Assembly (NCBI GenBank): GCA_951799445.1
Contig: OX637296.1
Location: 11,222,001 to 11,286,000 of the forward strand
Source: Pseudisothecium myosuroides
Lineage: Eukaryota; Streptophyta; Bryopsida; Hypnales; Lembophyllaceae
Length of the DNA: 64,000 nt
Reading direction: 5' to 3'
Under the pieces are notes generated by a model. That model made no database searches. It was not told the origin of the DNA and was given only the letters and a program-made list of their open reading frames with translations. Shown piece after piece: positions 1 through 11,019 of this stretch; positions within the stretch are counted from its first letter, which is position 1; each line of letters begins with the position of its first letter. The translations under genes and the position numbers were made by a program.

Positions 1-834
1 TGTATGAAAAAGTCAAATATCCAAAGGATAAAGGATAAAAGTGGCCACACTTCCTTGATTCACAATAAGTATCATTCTGATCATGCTATATTCTTTGGAT
101 GCCTCAACAGTATTTTAGAAACCTTTGATTCAATGGTTAAGAACATTATGAGTCCTTTATTAATTATCAATATTTTGTTAAACTCTTAAATATTTTTTTC
201 AAAAGCTTGTAGTACAATGAATACTACCTCCAAATGCAACAAAATCAACCTGCAAGTATTTCATACTTTCACCTTCCAAATGTCAAAGAAAGCATGTTCT
301 TCCAAAAGTCAAAGTGGCCTAAGTTAACTTCCTTGGATCATATCATTAAAGAAAATTTGAACCTTCCATAGGATTGTTTTGACTTTGGCTAGCCGTGCAA
401 TCACAAGAAATAATTTTTTTTAATATAAAAATTGCAATCTAATATAGAACTTTGTGTGATCACGTGATTTTTAAATGATTATTTATTTTATTTTATCTTA
501 TTTTAAATATTTTTTAAATTTTAAATTTTGTTGTATTTGCATAGCTGGTCAAAGTCAAATGGATTTCTAGAGAATTTAGATTTTCTCTAATGAAAGAGAT
601 ATCTTTATATACTCTTAGACCATCAAGTCATCAATGATCTTTTGGAGACGAATGCAACTCAATAAATAATGTTATGTAATTGATCTTTTGGATATTCTTA
701 TGGATCAATTGCTTGATTTATGCAAATCATATTTCTACTTGTATCTATAGAGCTATCAATAGTAGAATATTTGTTTGTGTATCTTGTTGACTAGTACATC
801 ATCTATTGACCTATGACAAAAATAAACCATACAT
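1..834. other. AT-rich intergenic sequence
   Basis: No gene-like open frame, RNA or clear repeat was seen. The sequence is AT-rich and interrupted by stops in all frames. It ends at the first MITE. Confidence 0.6.
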
Positions 835-1005
835 GGGCAGTTTTGTTAAAATGGCATGAAAATAGTTTAGAACGGCTGTTCTAAATCTATACCTGTCTCA
901 GATGGTTCAAAACACCCGTTTTGAAATCTATACCTATCCTAGATGGTGAAAATGGCACACCGTCAAAGTAGCATTTGGAATACCGCCATTTTAATGAAAT
1001 TACCC
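835..1005. mobile_element. Short MITE, copy 1 (ends ATGGGCAG.../...TTACCCAT)
   Basis: A 171 bp element with inverted ends. The left end reads GGGCAGTTTTGTTAAAATGG and the right end is its imperfect reverse complement, CCATTTTAATGAAATTACCC. The centre shares the phrase AAATCTATACCTATCCTAGATGG with a second copy at 9968-10117. No coding capacity. The superfamily is not determined, because the flanking AT could belong to the terminal repeat. Confidence 0.6.
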
Positions 1006-1100
1006 ATATATCCATAATTAAGTCCAACTTGTACATTCTAATTAGCCTTGCCTAGACATGGTTCATTGCAACATGTTTATCACCCTAAAATGCTACCTTA

Positions 1101-1491
1101 GAGCATCCCCTATGGTCCTACAAATGGTTGTTTGGAGTGCCAATTTGAACATTGAAGGTTCGATAGGTTTTGCCAAAAAATGAGATTTCCTATCGTTTAC
1201 TACCAGGCGCCCCATTGCCATGGGCCCATTGATTTTTGATGACTACTAGACTACATAGGGGCTCTTTGGCAAGCCCTTCAAAAAAGACAACGCATATTGT
1301 TATCATAATTGCATGCTGACTCTCTTTATTATAGAATTGGTCTTCATGCCTTTGTCCATCTTTCTTTTATAGAATACTTAAGGCGTCATAGCTTTGAGTT
1401 GCACCACAAGGATTTTCAATCATGCATTTTTCAAATGTGAATCAATTTGAGGGCCATTTTTTGTTAAGTTGAAGGACCATAGGGGATATTC
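1101..1491. mobile_element. PIF/Harbinger-like (Tourist-type) MITE
   Basis: The left end GAGCATCCCCTATGGTCCTA and the right end AGGACCATAGGGGATATTC form an inverted repeat of about 20 bp. The 391 bp element is flanked by a direct TTA at 1098-1100 and 1492-1494. A 3 bp TTA/TAA duplication with GAGCATCYCC-like ends is typical of Tourist-type elements. It has no coding capacity. Confidence 0.75.
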
Positions 1492-2050
1492 TTACAAACA
1501 ATAAAAATGAGGTCACCCAGATTAGACTACTAACGCCTAATTAAACAAATGGCCTCTACAACATCCATATATTTCTTTCACTCCAATTAAACTTAACCTT
1601 TAAATGACATTGCAACTTTGCAAGCTCCATGGGCATTTTTAGAGCCAAAACATAAATTTCTTTATAAGTTCTTGGTTTTAAATGTTTTTGAACTTAACTA
1701 AAAAAATATAGCTCCAATAATCTTTTTTTGTATTCCACTTTTTAATTTTTAATTTTTAAAAATGTGATTTCTGTGACACTTTAAAAATAGCATCTCAAAA
1801 GCTCAAAGCAGACCACTTTTGAACTTAATAAATATTTAGATCAAATTTCTCTTAGTGTAAGCTCAAGGAGTACATCAATTATACCATGATGTATGTCACT
1901 ATTGTTTCCATTTTTTTAAAATCATACTATTTTAAGCATTTCTTAATTACTACAACTTTTACAAATAAATTACTTTAAAAAATCATACTTTTAATTACAA
2001 AAATTGACAATAAATTTTAGACATATATTACTACATGTGAGATTGTGAGA
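1492..2050. other. AT-rich intergenic sequence
   Basis: Low-GC sequence with homopolymer runs. No gene, RNA or repeat was recognised. It borders the GC-richer island that follows. Confidence 0.5.
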
Positions 2051-2267
2051 ACATCAAATTTTTGAAATGTGTGTTTTAATGTACAAATCTAATGAAGTTT
2101 GACCAAGCCCGACATGAAATGTCTTTTTAAGGCGGTTAATACTTGCACACCTGCAGAGGCCACAAACCAGGAGTTGCAACCAGTGAGCCTTTTTTTCGTG
2201 CTTTCTACTTTTTCCAGGCCTGCAATAAAGTAAGTTCATGGTCTCGTGCTCTGACCCCCGGGACCCC

Positions 2268-2274
2268 TATATAT
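2268..2274 (+). promoter_or_regulatory. TATA box of the MIR319 primary transcript
   Basis: TATATAT lies in a GC-rich setting (CCCCTATATATCC), about 30 bp before a plausible start near 2300 and roughly 550 bp before the miR319 foldback. It is followed by a GA-rich leader at 2355-2415 with a run of GAGAGA, common in plant 5' leaders. The promoter role is inferred from position and motif. Confidence 0.6.
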
Positions 2275-2354
2275 CCTCTGGCCGCGATCCTTGAAATTAT
2301 TCCAACCGCTCGCATCCGCTGCCTGTTGCTTCATTCCTTGGACTACAGTCTCGC

Positions 2355-2415
2355 TGCGAGAGAGGGAGAGCTCTACAGCCAGAGCCACAGAGAGTGAGAG
2401 AGAGAGAGAGACAGA
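2355..2415 (+). repeat. GA-rich microsatellite in the putative pri-miRNA leader
   Basis: An imperfect (GA)n tract, with a core of GAGAGAGAGAGAGACAGACAG near 2396-2416. It lies between the TATA box and the hairpin and is therefore probably transcribed. Confidence 0.6.
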
Positions 2416-2834
2416 CAGTGCAGTCTCTTTTTTCCGCTTTCAGTGGAGCTTGCTTTTGTTGCAACAACTGCAAGTTGAGTTCGAGAATCCATCCCTGTTT
2501 CGCTCGTTCTCACCGCTTGATCTCCTATAAACCCGTGACTGCATCATTTCAGTCCCATCTTCAGCTTCGGTTCTGGCTTCGACTTCGGCTTTGGTTTCAT
2601 CGTCATCGACGTCGTGGTGGTGGAGGGGCTGGCCGTGACGAGAAGGCTTGTGATTTTCCAAGGGGGGACGTGATGTTGTGGTTTGTATGAGTTTTGGGGG
2701 GAGGTTTTGAGTGACTGCATGTGTTTGGTGACTTGGTGGAGGTGAGTAGAAAGTAGGAGAATCGGTGATGTTCCGGTGGTTGTGAATGTTGTGGTTTACA
2801 GTTGTGGTGGGTGCACCTGCACCCCAGTGGCTGT

Positions 2835-2855
2835 GGGAGCTTCCTTCGGTTCAAT
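2835..2855 (+). ncRNA. miR319 star strand (5' arm)
   Basis: GGGAGCTTCCTTCGGTTCAA plus one base is the pairing partner of the mature strand. The three internal differences from a perfect complement (C to T, A to G, C to T) all keep G:U pairs. This is the signature of a selected stem. Confidence 0.8.
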
Positions 2856-2976
2856 AGTGGCTGAAATTGAGGTTTGTACTGCTGCCGACTCATGCTTCCG
2901 GCTTCCTGTGTCGTTGCAAAGGACATGGAATCCGAATGTCTGATGCGGGAGCTGATCAATCTTCAGCTTAGCTTCT

Positions 2977-2997
2977 CTTGGACTGAAGGGAGCTCCC
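2977..2997 (+). ncRNA. MIR319: Mature miR319 (3' arm)
   Basis: The 21-nt window starts with C then TTGGACTGAAGGGAGCTCCC. The C-initiated form is what I recall from moss miR319; many angiosperm forms start one base later. The base after the core is A here. The exact 5' end needs small-RNA data. Confidence 0.88.
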
Positions 2998-3019
2998 ATG
3001 TCTCTGTGGTTGAGTAGAA

Positions 3020-6000
3020 ACATCCTGCGAGTCCCTGTCTTACCTTCCATATATGCCGTGCATGTTTGGGCTATGTCACTGATTTATGAAGTTGGCCATG
3101 TGTTCGTAGCAGTAGCGTTAATTTGTGCAAATGCTTGCTTACCGTTGACTGATGAGTGCCGATTCTTCCATGCTGTGATTGCATGCCTGTGTACATGACT
3201 AACTCCGGCTGGAGTTTGCGAAAGAGTGCCCAGCGGACGAGACTGTTTGACTGCCACCAGGTGGCACGAAGATCTGCGTTCCATGACCGAGTTTTGGAGC
3301 TTATCTTCTGCATGAAAGAGATTTTCGGCACTCGCCTGAAATTTGTTACTCGCGCTGGGTTCTGTCTGGAGATCAATCACTTGCTATCAGCTCCATTGGC
3401 GCCCACTCTCACTCTCCAGATAGATTAGCAAAAGATAGGAAGCCTAGGTGTTCAGTTGTTTTCACTAGCTTCTGTAGGTAGAATTTCAGAACATGAGAGT
3501 TGCGGAACACCTGTAGCAAGGGTAGACGGTGCTAGAAGTTATCATAGCGCCGGGCTTGCATTTGGCAGCGGCAGATCTGTAGTAGAGGATCAGCTGGAAG
3601 CCGTTGGAGCACATTTAATTAGCACTTCTGCAGTGGCTTAATTAGCATGTTGTACTTACATACTTAATATTGATATCTGGAATTGCGTCTTATCATTCTT
3701 CGTGATGAAATTGGATGTGTGCATGTACAGATAAGTCTCTTCTTGCCAACGAGCTGTCATGGTCATGTATGCAAGCAGCTTGAGTATTAATTTATTTCCA
3801 TGTCGCTTGTGATACCATTACCTGGAAACCGCACATTCTCGTGAAGAAGATGTATGAAAATTACAAACCTTTGGTCAGTGTTGGAAGTCTCACATCCTTC
3901 CTTGAGAATGAACCAGTCGCTTGACCAGAGTCGTCGTGCAAGCAAGCTGTGATCCCAGTTTCTCGTGATGACATTACCATAACTAAGAAGCTTCGACCAT
4001 CTTTGCTTGAGTGTGCTCCATGCATTCCTGAGAGGAGGAAGCTGAATGGAAAAGTATGGAAACCCGGAGTCTGCGTCGGAAGTTTCACATCATTCCTCGA
4101 GATTAAGCTCCAAGACCCGAGTATTGCCAGCGAAGCTATCTGTGGACCCAGACAGGGCCAGTCCATTGTCATAGCTAGCTGCATGGGGGCAAGTGGAGTG
4201 TGTCGGTTGGAATGCGCTATCATAGCTGCGGATGGACGACGACGGTGATGAGTCCGCCGAGGATGCCGCAAAGAATGTATCGTTGTCCACTATCTCAGGA
4301 CCCGGGTCGGGCACTGGCGCCGACCGTGTCAGCACGCCTTGTGTCGCTTTCGATGCTGATGAAAAAGCGAATTCCATGCCCGCAATTTTAGGTCTAGCTA
4401 GCTTGTGCACCTGGAGACGAATATTAGGGAGTGCGACAGCTGGATTCCATAGCAACCAGGACGACTGCGTCTCGGCATTCACAGAATATTCCGGCCCCGC
4501 GATAGGGGCTCTTGATAGCGACGGACGGCGTTGGGGAATGGAAATATGAAAAGCTTTAATTTCTAGCTTCAATCCGAGACTGACTGATGACTGAGGTTCG
4601 TGGGGTAGCCCAAGAACATGTGCGCGATAAAATTGCCAAAAACGCAAACCGAGGGAGCCCAAACGAAACGTTACGCAGTCCCAAAAGCTGGAATCTGGAA
4701 TCTTCAGGAGCTCGTGGATTCGTTCGTGAAAGTCGAGAAGGTAGCTAGGAATGGAATTCTTGCATTGCAACTTGCAGCTAGCAGGACTAGATGTGAACTG
4801 AGCTAGCATGTACTATTCTCACTAGCTCTGAAAACAAACGTAATTATTACTTATTACTCCTACTGGAGTGCACTGAAGTCCAGTCACTCCCTTGCCGTAA
4901 GTTTCATTGATTTGAACCCTGGCCTTGGGTGCATTTCATTTCACCATCCCTTTTCATTGCCATTCCCATGTGGGTAGCGTTACATCAGGATCTGCCAAGG
5001 GAGCAGATACAGCAGATTTGAAGGAGTGGGCGAGCTTCCACGTCTGTCAATTCCCCCAGCCTGCTCACCTTACTTGGACATGACCAACGCTGACGCTGCG
5101 CAGTACAGCTAGGCCACTTCCAATCACTGGAAAGTAGTTACGCAACTCTTGTCATCCCATCCCTCAGGCAAGGCCACAAGTTAACTTAACTTAAGTTAAG
5201 TAAGACTGGATGTGATCTTGAGCGCTTGCTGCTGCCCCGGACTGCAGCGTCACTAGCGTGCTGGCGAGAGTACCAAGCCGAAGGAGTTCGACCGTTCGAG
5301 GCTGGGAGTGCATGCATTGATATTTTCCGACCTATTATTGAGTTTTGGGAATCCGGGTAACCTAATTAAACGAAGACAAACGACAGTTGCAGCAGTTGGG
5401 TTCTGAACCGCCCTGGCTTGGCTTGGCTCCAGACCTCCAGACCTCCAGTGATGAGTTAGTATAACTTCTAGCCTCCTGGATCTGGTGTGAGATGGGGCTG
5501 TAGAGGCCAAGGGACAGAAGTTGGTGTGCCTGGTACTACTGCATCATTCCCCTGGATACAGAATTCGAAAAGAGCATATATGCGGCATTGGATTGCAACA
5601 GTGTAGCATTACTAATTATTTAATTACTAATCCAGTATGTATGGGACTGTGCGACTTGGAAAAAAACCCTGCTCCGGCCAGCCAAGTGAGGAGGTACCGT
5701 ACCTTAGTATTCCCTCAGGTATTTGACTTTGGCTTCCGGGAGGTAGCCAGTATTCCCGATCCATGGCCAGTGGAAACAGTTCCTTTGTGCAAACTTGACT
5801 GGAGACTCCCCCGCCCATTGGGCTGAAGCTGCAATGAAGCGTTAAGTTAGTGTTACCGTACACACGGAGTGAGAGCAGGATTGATTCCCTGGAGATGATC
5901 ATTTGCAAGCCATTTGTTAGACTATTTCTCGGCCTTGAGGCTTTCTGGAACATTCCTCGGGGCCTGTGTCCACATTAAATGACGGCCCCGGCCCAATTGG

Positions 6001-6720
6001 CCACCAGGCACCAGCCCCCACCAGTGACCTGCCCTTTTGAAAGGGTCGTTACACTAGCGAGCCATTTCTTGTCATTAGCTAGCTGAGGGAATATCAATTG
6101 TGGACCATTCTCCAATAGCCAGGGTCCAAGTTCGAGTCTACGACGCTTAAGTTAGATTGCTTTTGGGTCCTCGTTGTATAACGTAGTCTGTGGGGGCATC
6201 TCTTGCCGGCGAAATTTCACGAGCTCTGACAAAAAAGAGCTCCAACCTTGGCTGACGTCCCTACCTAGATCCCCATTTTCTTCAATGACATGCTGCCAAC
6301 GACGAGTGGATTGATTCCTGTTCTTCAGAAAAATACTGAAGTAGCTGGAGGGGGGGCCTGCAGCTACAACCGTTACATAGCAACAGTGATCGAAACCAGC
6401 ACTGCTATCGAAGTGAAGTGAGTTGGATTAGACATTTGGATGAGTGGATGGGTCAGGACGACACTCCATTCATGCTGACCTGATATGTCCAGTGCAGCCT
6501 CTGCCGTGGCTAAGTCTCCTGGCACCTCATGTGACTGCTTGCTGCATGCTAGCCCGCCTTGCCAGCATGGGCTGCTATCCCATCACCGTCTCATGCAGAA
6601 TTATACATTTCACACACTTTTTTATTTATTTGGGATGGGATTGATACACATGGAAACAACTCCAAACAAGGACGCTGATTTACCCTCTTCGTCGGTGTGT
6701 GGGCACTAAAATACCAAGGT
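3020..6720. other. Non-repetitive GC-richer island, no gene recognised
   Basis: This 3.7 kb stretch has balanced base composition and none of the repeat families found elsewhere. It may be the 3' part of the MIR319 transcription unit or contain unrecognised exons. Several short frames overlap on both strands. A 16 bp palindrome CTTAACTTAAGTTAAG lies at 5185-5200. Near 3884 and 4076 two related phrases (TTGGAAGTCTCACATCCTTC and TCGGAAGTTTCACATCATTC) suggest a small internal duplication. Confidence 0.5.
4090..4809 (-). CDS. Unrecognised 239-residue open frame, coding status doubtful
   Basis: An ATG-started frame runs on the minus strand. Its second half is rich in Ser, Asp and Ala (about residues 145-225, including SSADSSPSSSIRSYDSAF) and looks disordered. 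The first half is hydrophobic and irregular. No domain was recognised. Shorter plus-strand frames at 3949-4248 and 4232-4549 overlap it, the latter starting with an acidic segment (MDDDGDESAEDAAKN). At most one strand can be coding, and I cannot decide from composition. No convincing splice signals or poly-A site were identified. It is listed because 720 bp without a stop is long for this window. Confidence 0.2.
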   Translation of the reverse strand: MLAQFTSSPASCKLQCKNSIPSYLLDFHERIHELLKIPDSSFWDCVTFRLGSLGLRFWQFYRAHVLGLPHEPQSSVSLGLKLEIKAFHISIPQRRPSLSRAPIAGPEYSVNAETQSSWLLWNPAVALPNIRLQVHKLARPKIAGMEFAFSSASKATQGVLTRSAPVPDPGPEIVDNDTFFAASSADSSPSSSIRSYDSAFQPTHSTCPHAASYDNGLALSGSTDSFAGNTRVLELNLEE

Positions 6721-6723
6721 TGT

Positions 6724-7450
6724 GGGTAGTTGCAAGAAACACCTGCCGGTTTTGGTTCAAAACGGCCATTTCACTCTTGTTTGTGGTTTTTGGAATAAAT
6801 TTTTGCTAAATAAAATGAAATATGGATAATTTGTAAAGCATTAAAAAAATGATATGTGCAAAAATTCAGACCTAAAAAAATTTATCTCTAAGAGTTATGC
6901 ACGGTCAAAGAGGGTTGAAAAATGCAAGAAAATAGACAGTTTGGACTTTAATTCATAAAAAATAGTAAAAAAATTCTAAATTTAAAAAAAAAAATATATA
7001 TATTTCCTAACTTATAGATGCTCCTTTTCACCAATTTTCACTATTGTAAAAATAAAATTGTATTCTCTACACTTGCACAAAGGTAGTGCACTTTGAGCAT
7101 ATGCGGAAGATGGAAAATTAACTATTTTTAGATAATCTTTTGTATGCTTGTGTAACTTTAGTAGAAGTCCTAATATACCAATTTTGAGCTTCAAATTCGG
7201 ATTTTTGGGTCAAAAATAGTACTAAAAACCTTCAAAATGGCCAAGGTAGACATCCAATCGGGGGTAGTTTGAAAATAGTAAAATAACTTTTAAAAAACCC
7301 AAAAAATTACTCAACATCTGCAACTACCACATGTACCTTCATTTTAAGTTTCATAGAAGATGGACAAATGATGCAAAAGTTATGAGCAAAAAACCACCTG
7401 TCCAAGGTCAAGGGGACAAAAAAAAGGTGAAGTGTTTTTTGCAATCACCC
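6724..7450 (-). mobile_element. Family A TIR element, copy 1 (727 bp)
   Basis: It starts GGGTAGTTGCAAGAAACAC and ends GTGTTTTTTGCAATCACCC, an inverted repeat of about 19 bp. It is flanked by TTGT on both sides, possibly a short target duplication. The interior is AT-rich and non-coding. Its orientation is opposite to copy 2 at 7731-8432, with which it shares the phrase resembling CATAACTTTTGCATC. Superfamily not determined. Confidence 0.6.
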
Positions 7451-7730
7451 TTGTACAAGTTACCAAGGTTGTACTACACTACTACTTGAAACAAACGATC
7501 GTGTTTCCTTTGGATTTAGAATCTTTGACTTTGAAAAAAAATTCTACAAGAAAGGAGGTCATGAAGCACCAAGCTACAATGCAAGAGCATATATCCAAAT
7601 AGGCCCATATGAGTACGAACTTGGTGCCCATGTGGGTTTTGGGAACCATCAACCATTTTTCTTGCACTTTAGCTTGGTGTTTCAAAACTTCTTCTCTACT
7701 AGTCTTTGATCATTATAAATATGAGATTCT
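7451..7730. other. Spacer between two family A elements, with a weak inverted repeat
   Basis: It contains an imperfect inverted repeat: GAAGCACCAAGCTACAATGC near 7563 against a related reverse complement near 7660-7685. No gene was seen. Confidence 0.35.
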
Positions 7731-8432
7731 GGGTGATTGCAAGAAGCATGTGTCCTATTTTGTATCACATCCTGCATGCTCATTTGTTTTTTGGTTGCAA
7801 CTTTTGCATTTGGGTTCCAAACAACTCAAGATCTATAGGTAAGTTACTTATGACTATTATACACCTTGCCTAATTTTTTGGCAATTTAAAAAAAAATCAT
7901 AGTCCAAATATAGCCCCCAAATTTATATCACGTACCAATTTGGAGGGTTTTAATACTATTTTGTACCCCAAAAAACAAATTAGTTTGAACAAAAATTTGG
8001 AGGGTATGCTCTTCTAGTAGACTTGTAGCTATTATGTAAAGGAATTTTAAAAATAGATAATTGTATGTGGTGTGGAAGTCTACAAAATGAACTTCTTTCT
8101 ACTTGCTTATTTCAAAACATATAAAATATGATTCAAGTGTTTCTTTTGGTGAGTGACCATCTCCATAAAGTTGTTACAAATGGCCAATTTTTATTTTTTT
8201 AATTCAATTTTTTCCTATTTTTAACTAATTAAAACATCAAAATATCTATTTTCTTGAGATTTGGCGCTTTTCTAGTTCTCCTACTTAGAAGTTTTTTTTG
8301 TGCTTTCCTTTGGTGGTTACCTTTATTTTAAAGGTGTATACATTGACCACATTTTTTATATTTTTTTAAAATTGTTTTTCTAATTTTAAAATATTTTGGA
8401 AAAAAATCAGTCTATGTTTCTTGTAATAACCC
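7731..8432 (+). mobile_element. Family A TIR element, copy 2 (702 bp)
   Basis: It starts GGGTGATTGCAAGAAGCATG and ends TATGTTTCTTGTAATAACCC, matching the family A ends. The first 150 bp match the left arm of the palindromic copy at 32534 (for example ACTATTATACACCTT against ACCATTATACACCTT). Its right part matches the reverse complement of the copy at 23353-24073. No coding capacity. Confidence 0.6.
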
Positions 8433-8552
8433 TTCCAAAGTTGAATTCTAATGAAAATTGTGGAAAGATAGTGAACACTAGATTTTTTTTAAATCCTATT
8501 ATTTTTTTATTAAATTTTGTAATGTCAAAATAATTTTGAAAGTTTTTGTGTA

Positions 8553-9635
8553 TAGTGGGGTACCATTCAAAATGGCATTTTTGAAATCGCAAGAAAGGAA
8601 ATTTCACATCTTTCAACTTTGACAACCTCCCGAGGGCTCAAAAATTGATCTTTGACCATGAAATTTCACCACAATATCATCTTTAAGTTAATTATATGTG
8701 TGCCAAATTTCAAGGACAAAAGATTTACACAAGAAAAGATATTCGAAATCTACCAACATGTGTAGCCATGAGAAAAATTTCACTACTGCCAACTTTGACA
8801 CCCTCCCAAGGACTGAATTTCTTTTTTTTTTCTATGAAATTTTTGGAATAGGACCATCTATATTTTGATTACATGTGTAAAAAATTTCAAGTCCAAAAGA
8901 CCCCCACAAAAATAGATATTCAAAATCTACCAACATGTATAGTTGTGAAAACAATTTCACTAATACCAACTTTGACACTATCCCAAGGGTTGAAAAATTG
9001 TTTATTTACCATGAAATTTTTATGATGAAATCATCTCTATGTTAATAACATGTGTGCCAAATCGTTCTCACAACTACACATGCTGGAAGAACTAGCATAT
9101 CTTTTTTGCGTGAATCTTTTGAACTTGAAATTTGGCACACATGTTATTAACATAGAGATGATTTCATCATAAAAATTTCATGGTAAATAAACAATTTTTC
9201 AACCCTTGGGATAGTGTCGAAGTTGGTAGTAGTGAAATTGTTTCTCACAACTACACATGTTGGGAGATTTTGAATTTTTTTAGGGTTATTTTGGACTTGA
9301 AATTTTTCAAACATGTAATCAACATATAGATGGTCCTATGCCAAAAATTTCATAGAAAAAGAAAAAAAATTCAGTCCTTGGGAGGGTGTCAAAATTGGCA
9401 GTAGTAAAATTTTTCTCATGGCTACACATGTTGATAGATTTCAAATATCTTTTTTTGTGTAATTCTTTTGGCCTTGAAATTTGTCACACATATAATTAAC
9501 TGAAAGATTATGTTGTGGTAAACATTTCATGGTCAAAGGTCAATTTTTGAGCCCTCGAGAGGCTGTCAAATTTGACAGGTGTGAAATTTCTTTCCCTGCG
9601 ATTTCAAAAACGCCATTTTGAATGGTACCCCACTG
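8553..9635. mobile_element. Palindromic (foldback) DNA element with 510 bp arms
   Basis: The left arm (8553-9062) and right arm (9130-9635) are reverse complements at roughly 90 percent by eye, separated by a 67 nt loop. The innermost ~54 bp (9009-9062 against 9130-9183) are essentially perfect. The outer ends are TAGTGGGGTACCATTCAAAA and TTTTGAATGGTACCCCACTG, each next to TA. This suggests a TA duplication with CAGTG-type ends, as in Tc1/mariner-pogo elements. Each arm contains two and a half to three diverged modules of 176-178 bp, marked by CAACTTTGAC at 8614, 8790 and 8968. No protein is encoded. A transcript would fold into a very long double-stranded RNA. Confidence 0.8.
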
Positions 9636-9967
9636 TACTGTACAAGTATAATTTTTTGAGTGTAGCCAATAGCTGACCGCTTTAAGATAGCTTAGGATTA
9701 ACAATAGGACCCAAACAGAGACTCAAGCTCATGTACTTATTTGAATGCTTCTCGGTATATTACCTTATACGAAAGAATATTGTAGCAGTTTTTAATAATA
9801 ATTTGTGATTTTGAAAAAAGAGGTTTCTAAACTTTTGGCTTAGGCTTGACAAAATAACTAGAACTCAAATAATAAGTCTTCAACCTTGAATGTTGGCGGT
9901 ATTTCAAAGTAATGCATGTCCTATGGCATTGTTGACACTTGATTGTAACAAAGTCATATCACCATAT

Positions 9968-10117
9968 GGCGAATTTCATTAAAATGGCGCCATTCTGCAA
10001 CTTTGGCACTTTTATAGTTCAAACCGCACGCTTTGAAATCTATATCCATCCTAGATGGTTTAAACCACGTGGTCTAAAAATGACGTATTAAATATCGTCA
10101 TTTTAATGAAATTCACC
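9968..10117. mobile_element. Short MITE, copy 2
   Basis: The ends GGCGAATTTCATTAAAATGG and the reverse complement of GGTGAATTTCATTAAAATGA bound a 150 bp element. The interior shares AAATCTATATCCATCCTAGATGG-like sequence with copy 1 at 835-1005. Confidence 0.7.
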
Positions 10118-11015
10118 ATCTATATAGAATAGTCTCATCAAAACAAATCAAGACTTTATTTACATGCACATATAAAAGAAGAGAAATTTATCAAATTGGA
10201 TGATGAGATTAATATAGAAGTACCAAACTATCAACATTTTTCTTGAATCTTGAAATCATTTTTTGAAAAACAATGATTATTTAGTTTTTATTGTGCCAAA
10301 ATCCACATTGTCATATTAAAGCGTCTCTTCAAAACATTTAAGGCTTTCTTCACATATACATAAAAATAAAAAGTATTTTTCAAATCGGATGATAAGATTA
10401 TTGCAAATGTGTGAAACTATCAAACTCAGTGCTTTGCATCTATAAAAAATTATAATATTATTTTTCAACTAAGCATGTGCTCATATGTAAACTTTGAAGG
10501 TTAAGAGTCAATTTCATTTATTGAAATACAATTGTGGAATGTCAAAGCATTATGATTGTCAAATAGGGGTTTTGAAATCTTCAATCAATAATGATTAATA
10601 AAAAGGATTACATTGAAGATTAGTCATTTGAAAAGAGACATAAGACATGTACACTCATAATTAACACTGCCCAAAATGTGAAACCTCACATTTGAACCAC
10701 AAAAGCCTCACAAAAATATACATATTGATAACACAAGATGTACACAATCAAAGCACGAGTCAAAGTGGGTGAGAGCTCAGTGTTTTTATTTTGGTACACA
10801 TCAAGATAGTAGTATAAAAATTCATAGCTTATTCATACCATGTTCAAATAATGCATGCTAAAGTGCAGTGGAATCCTCTTTGAGTTGCCAATGAGATCCG
10901 ATAAAAGTAAAACGTTTAATACTAGAAACTATGCGCTCCGTCGTCATTAGTGACAATAATTTACAGGTGCCCAAACCTTACAAAATCCATACGCTTGGAT
11001 TGACCTGATTCAGGT
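10118..11015. other. AT-rich intergenic sequence with a weak ~190 bp direct repeat
   Basis: Segments near 10137-10235 and 10325-10430 are related (CAAATTGGATGATGAGATTA against CAAATCGGATGATAAGATTA), about 190 bp apart. No gene was seen. Confidence 0.4.
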
Positions 11016-11019
11016 AAAG

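Larger units (their letters stand above)
2815..3017 (+). ncRNA. MIR319: miR319 precursor foldback
   Basis: The 3' arm carries TTGGACTGAAGGGAGCTCCC, a perfect match to the conserved core of plant miR319. The 5' arm carries GGGAGCTTCCTTCGGTTCAA, which pairs with it with only G:U wobbles. The stem continues below (CACCCCAGTGGCTGTGGGAGC against GCTCCCATGTCTCTGTGGTTG) and above (GCTGAAATTGA against TCAATCTTCAGC). The arms are about 120 nt apart, the long form typical of miR319/miR159 precursors, which are known to be processed from loop to base. In land plants miR319 directs cleavage of TCP and GAMYB-type transcripts. No rival gene overlaps it on this strand. Confidence 0.93.

Noticed and set aside
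2394..3380. Short frames in the MIR319 leader and around the hairpin
   Set aside because: The paired stem explains the conservation. The frames overlap on both strands and have low-complexity ends.
3532..3562. A miR390/TAS3-like site at TCATAGCGCC
   Set aside because: Only about ten bases resemble the miR390 3' end and the rest does not match. No second site or tasiRNA-like sequence was seen.
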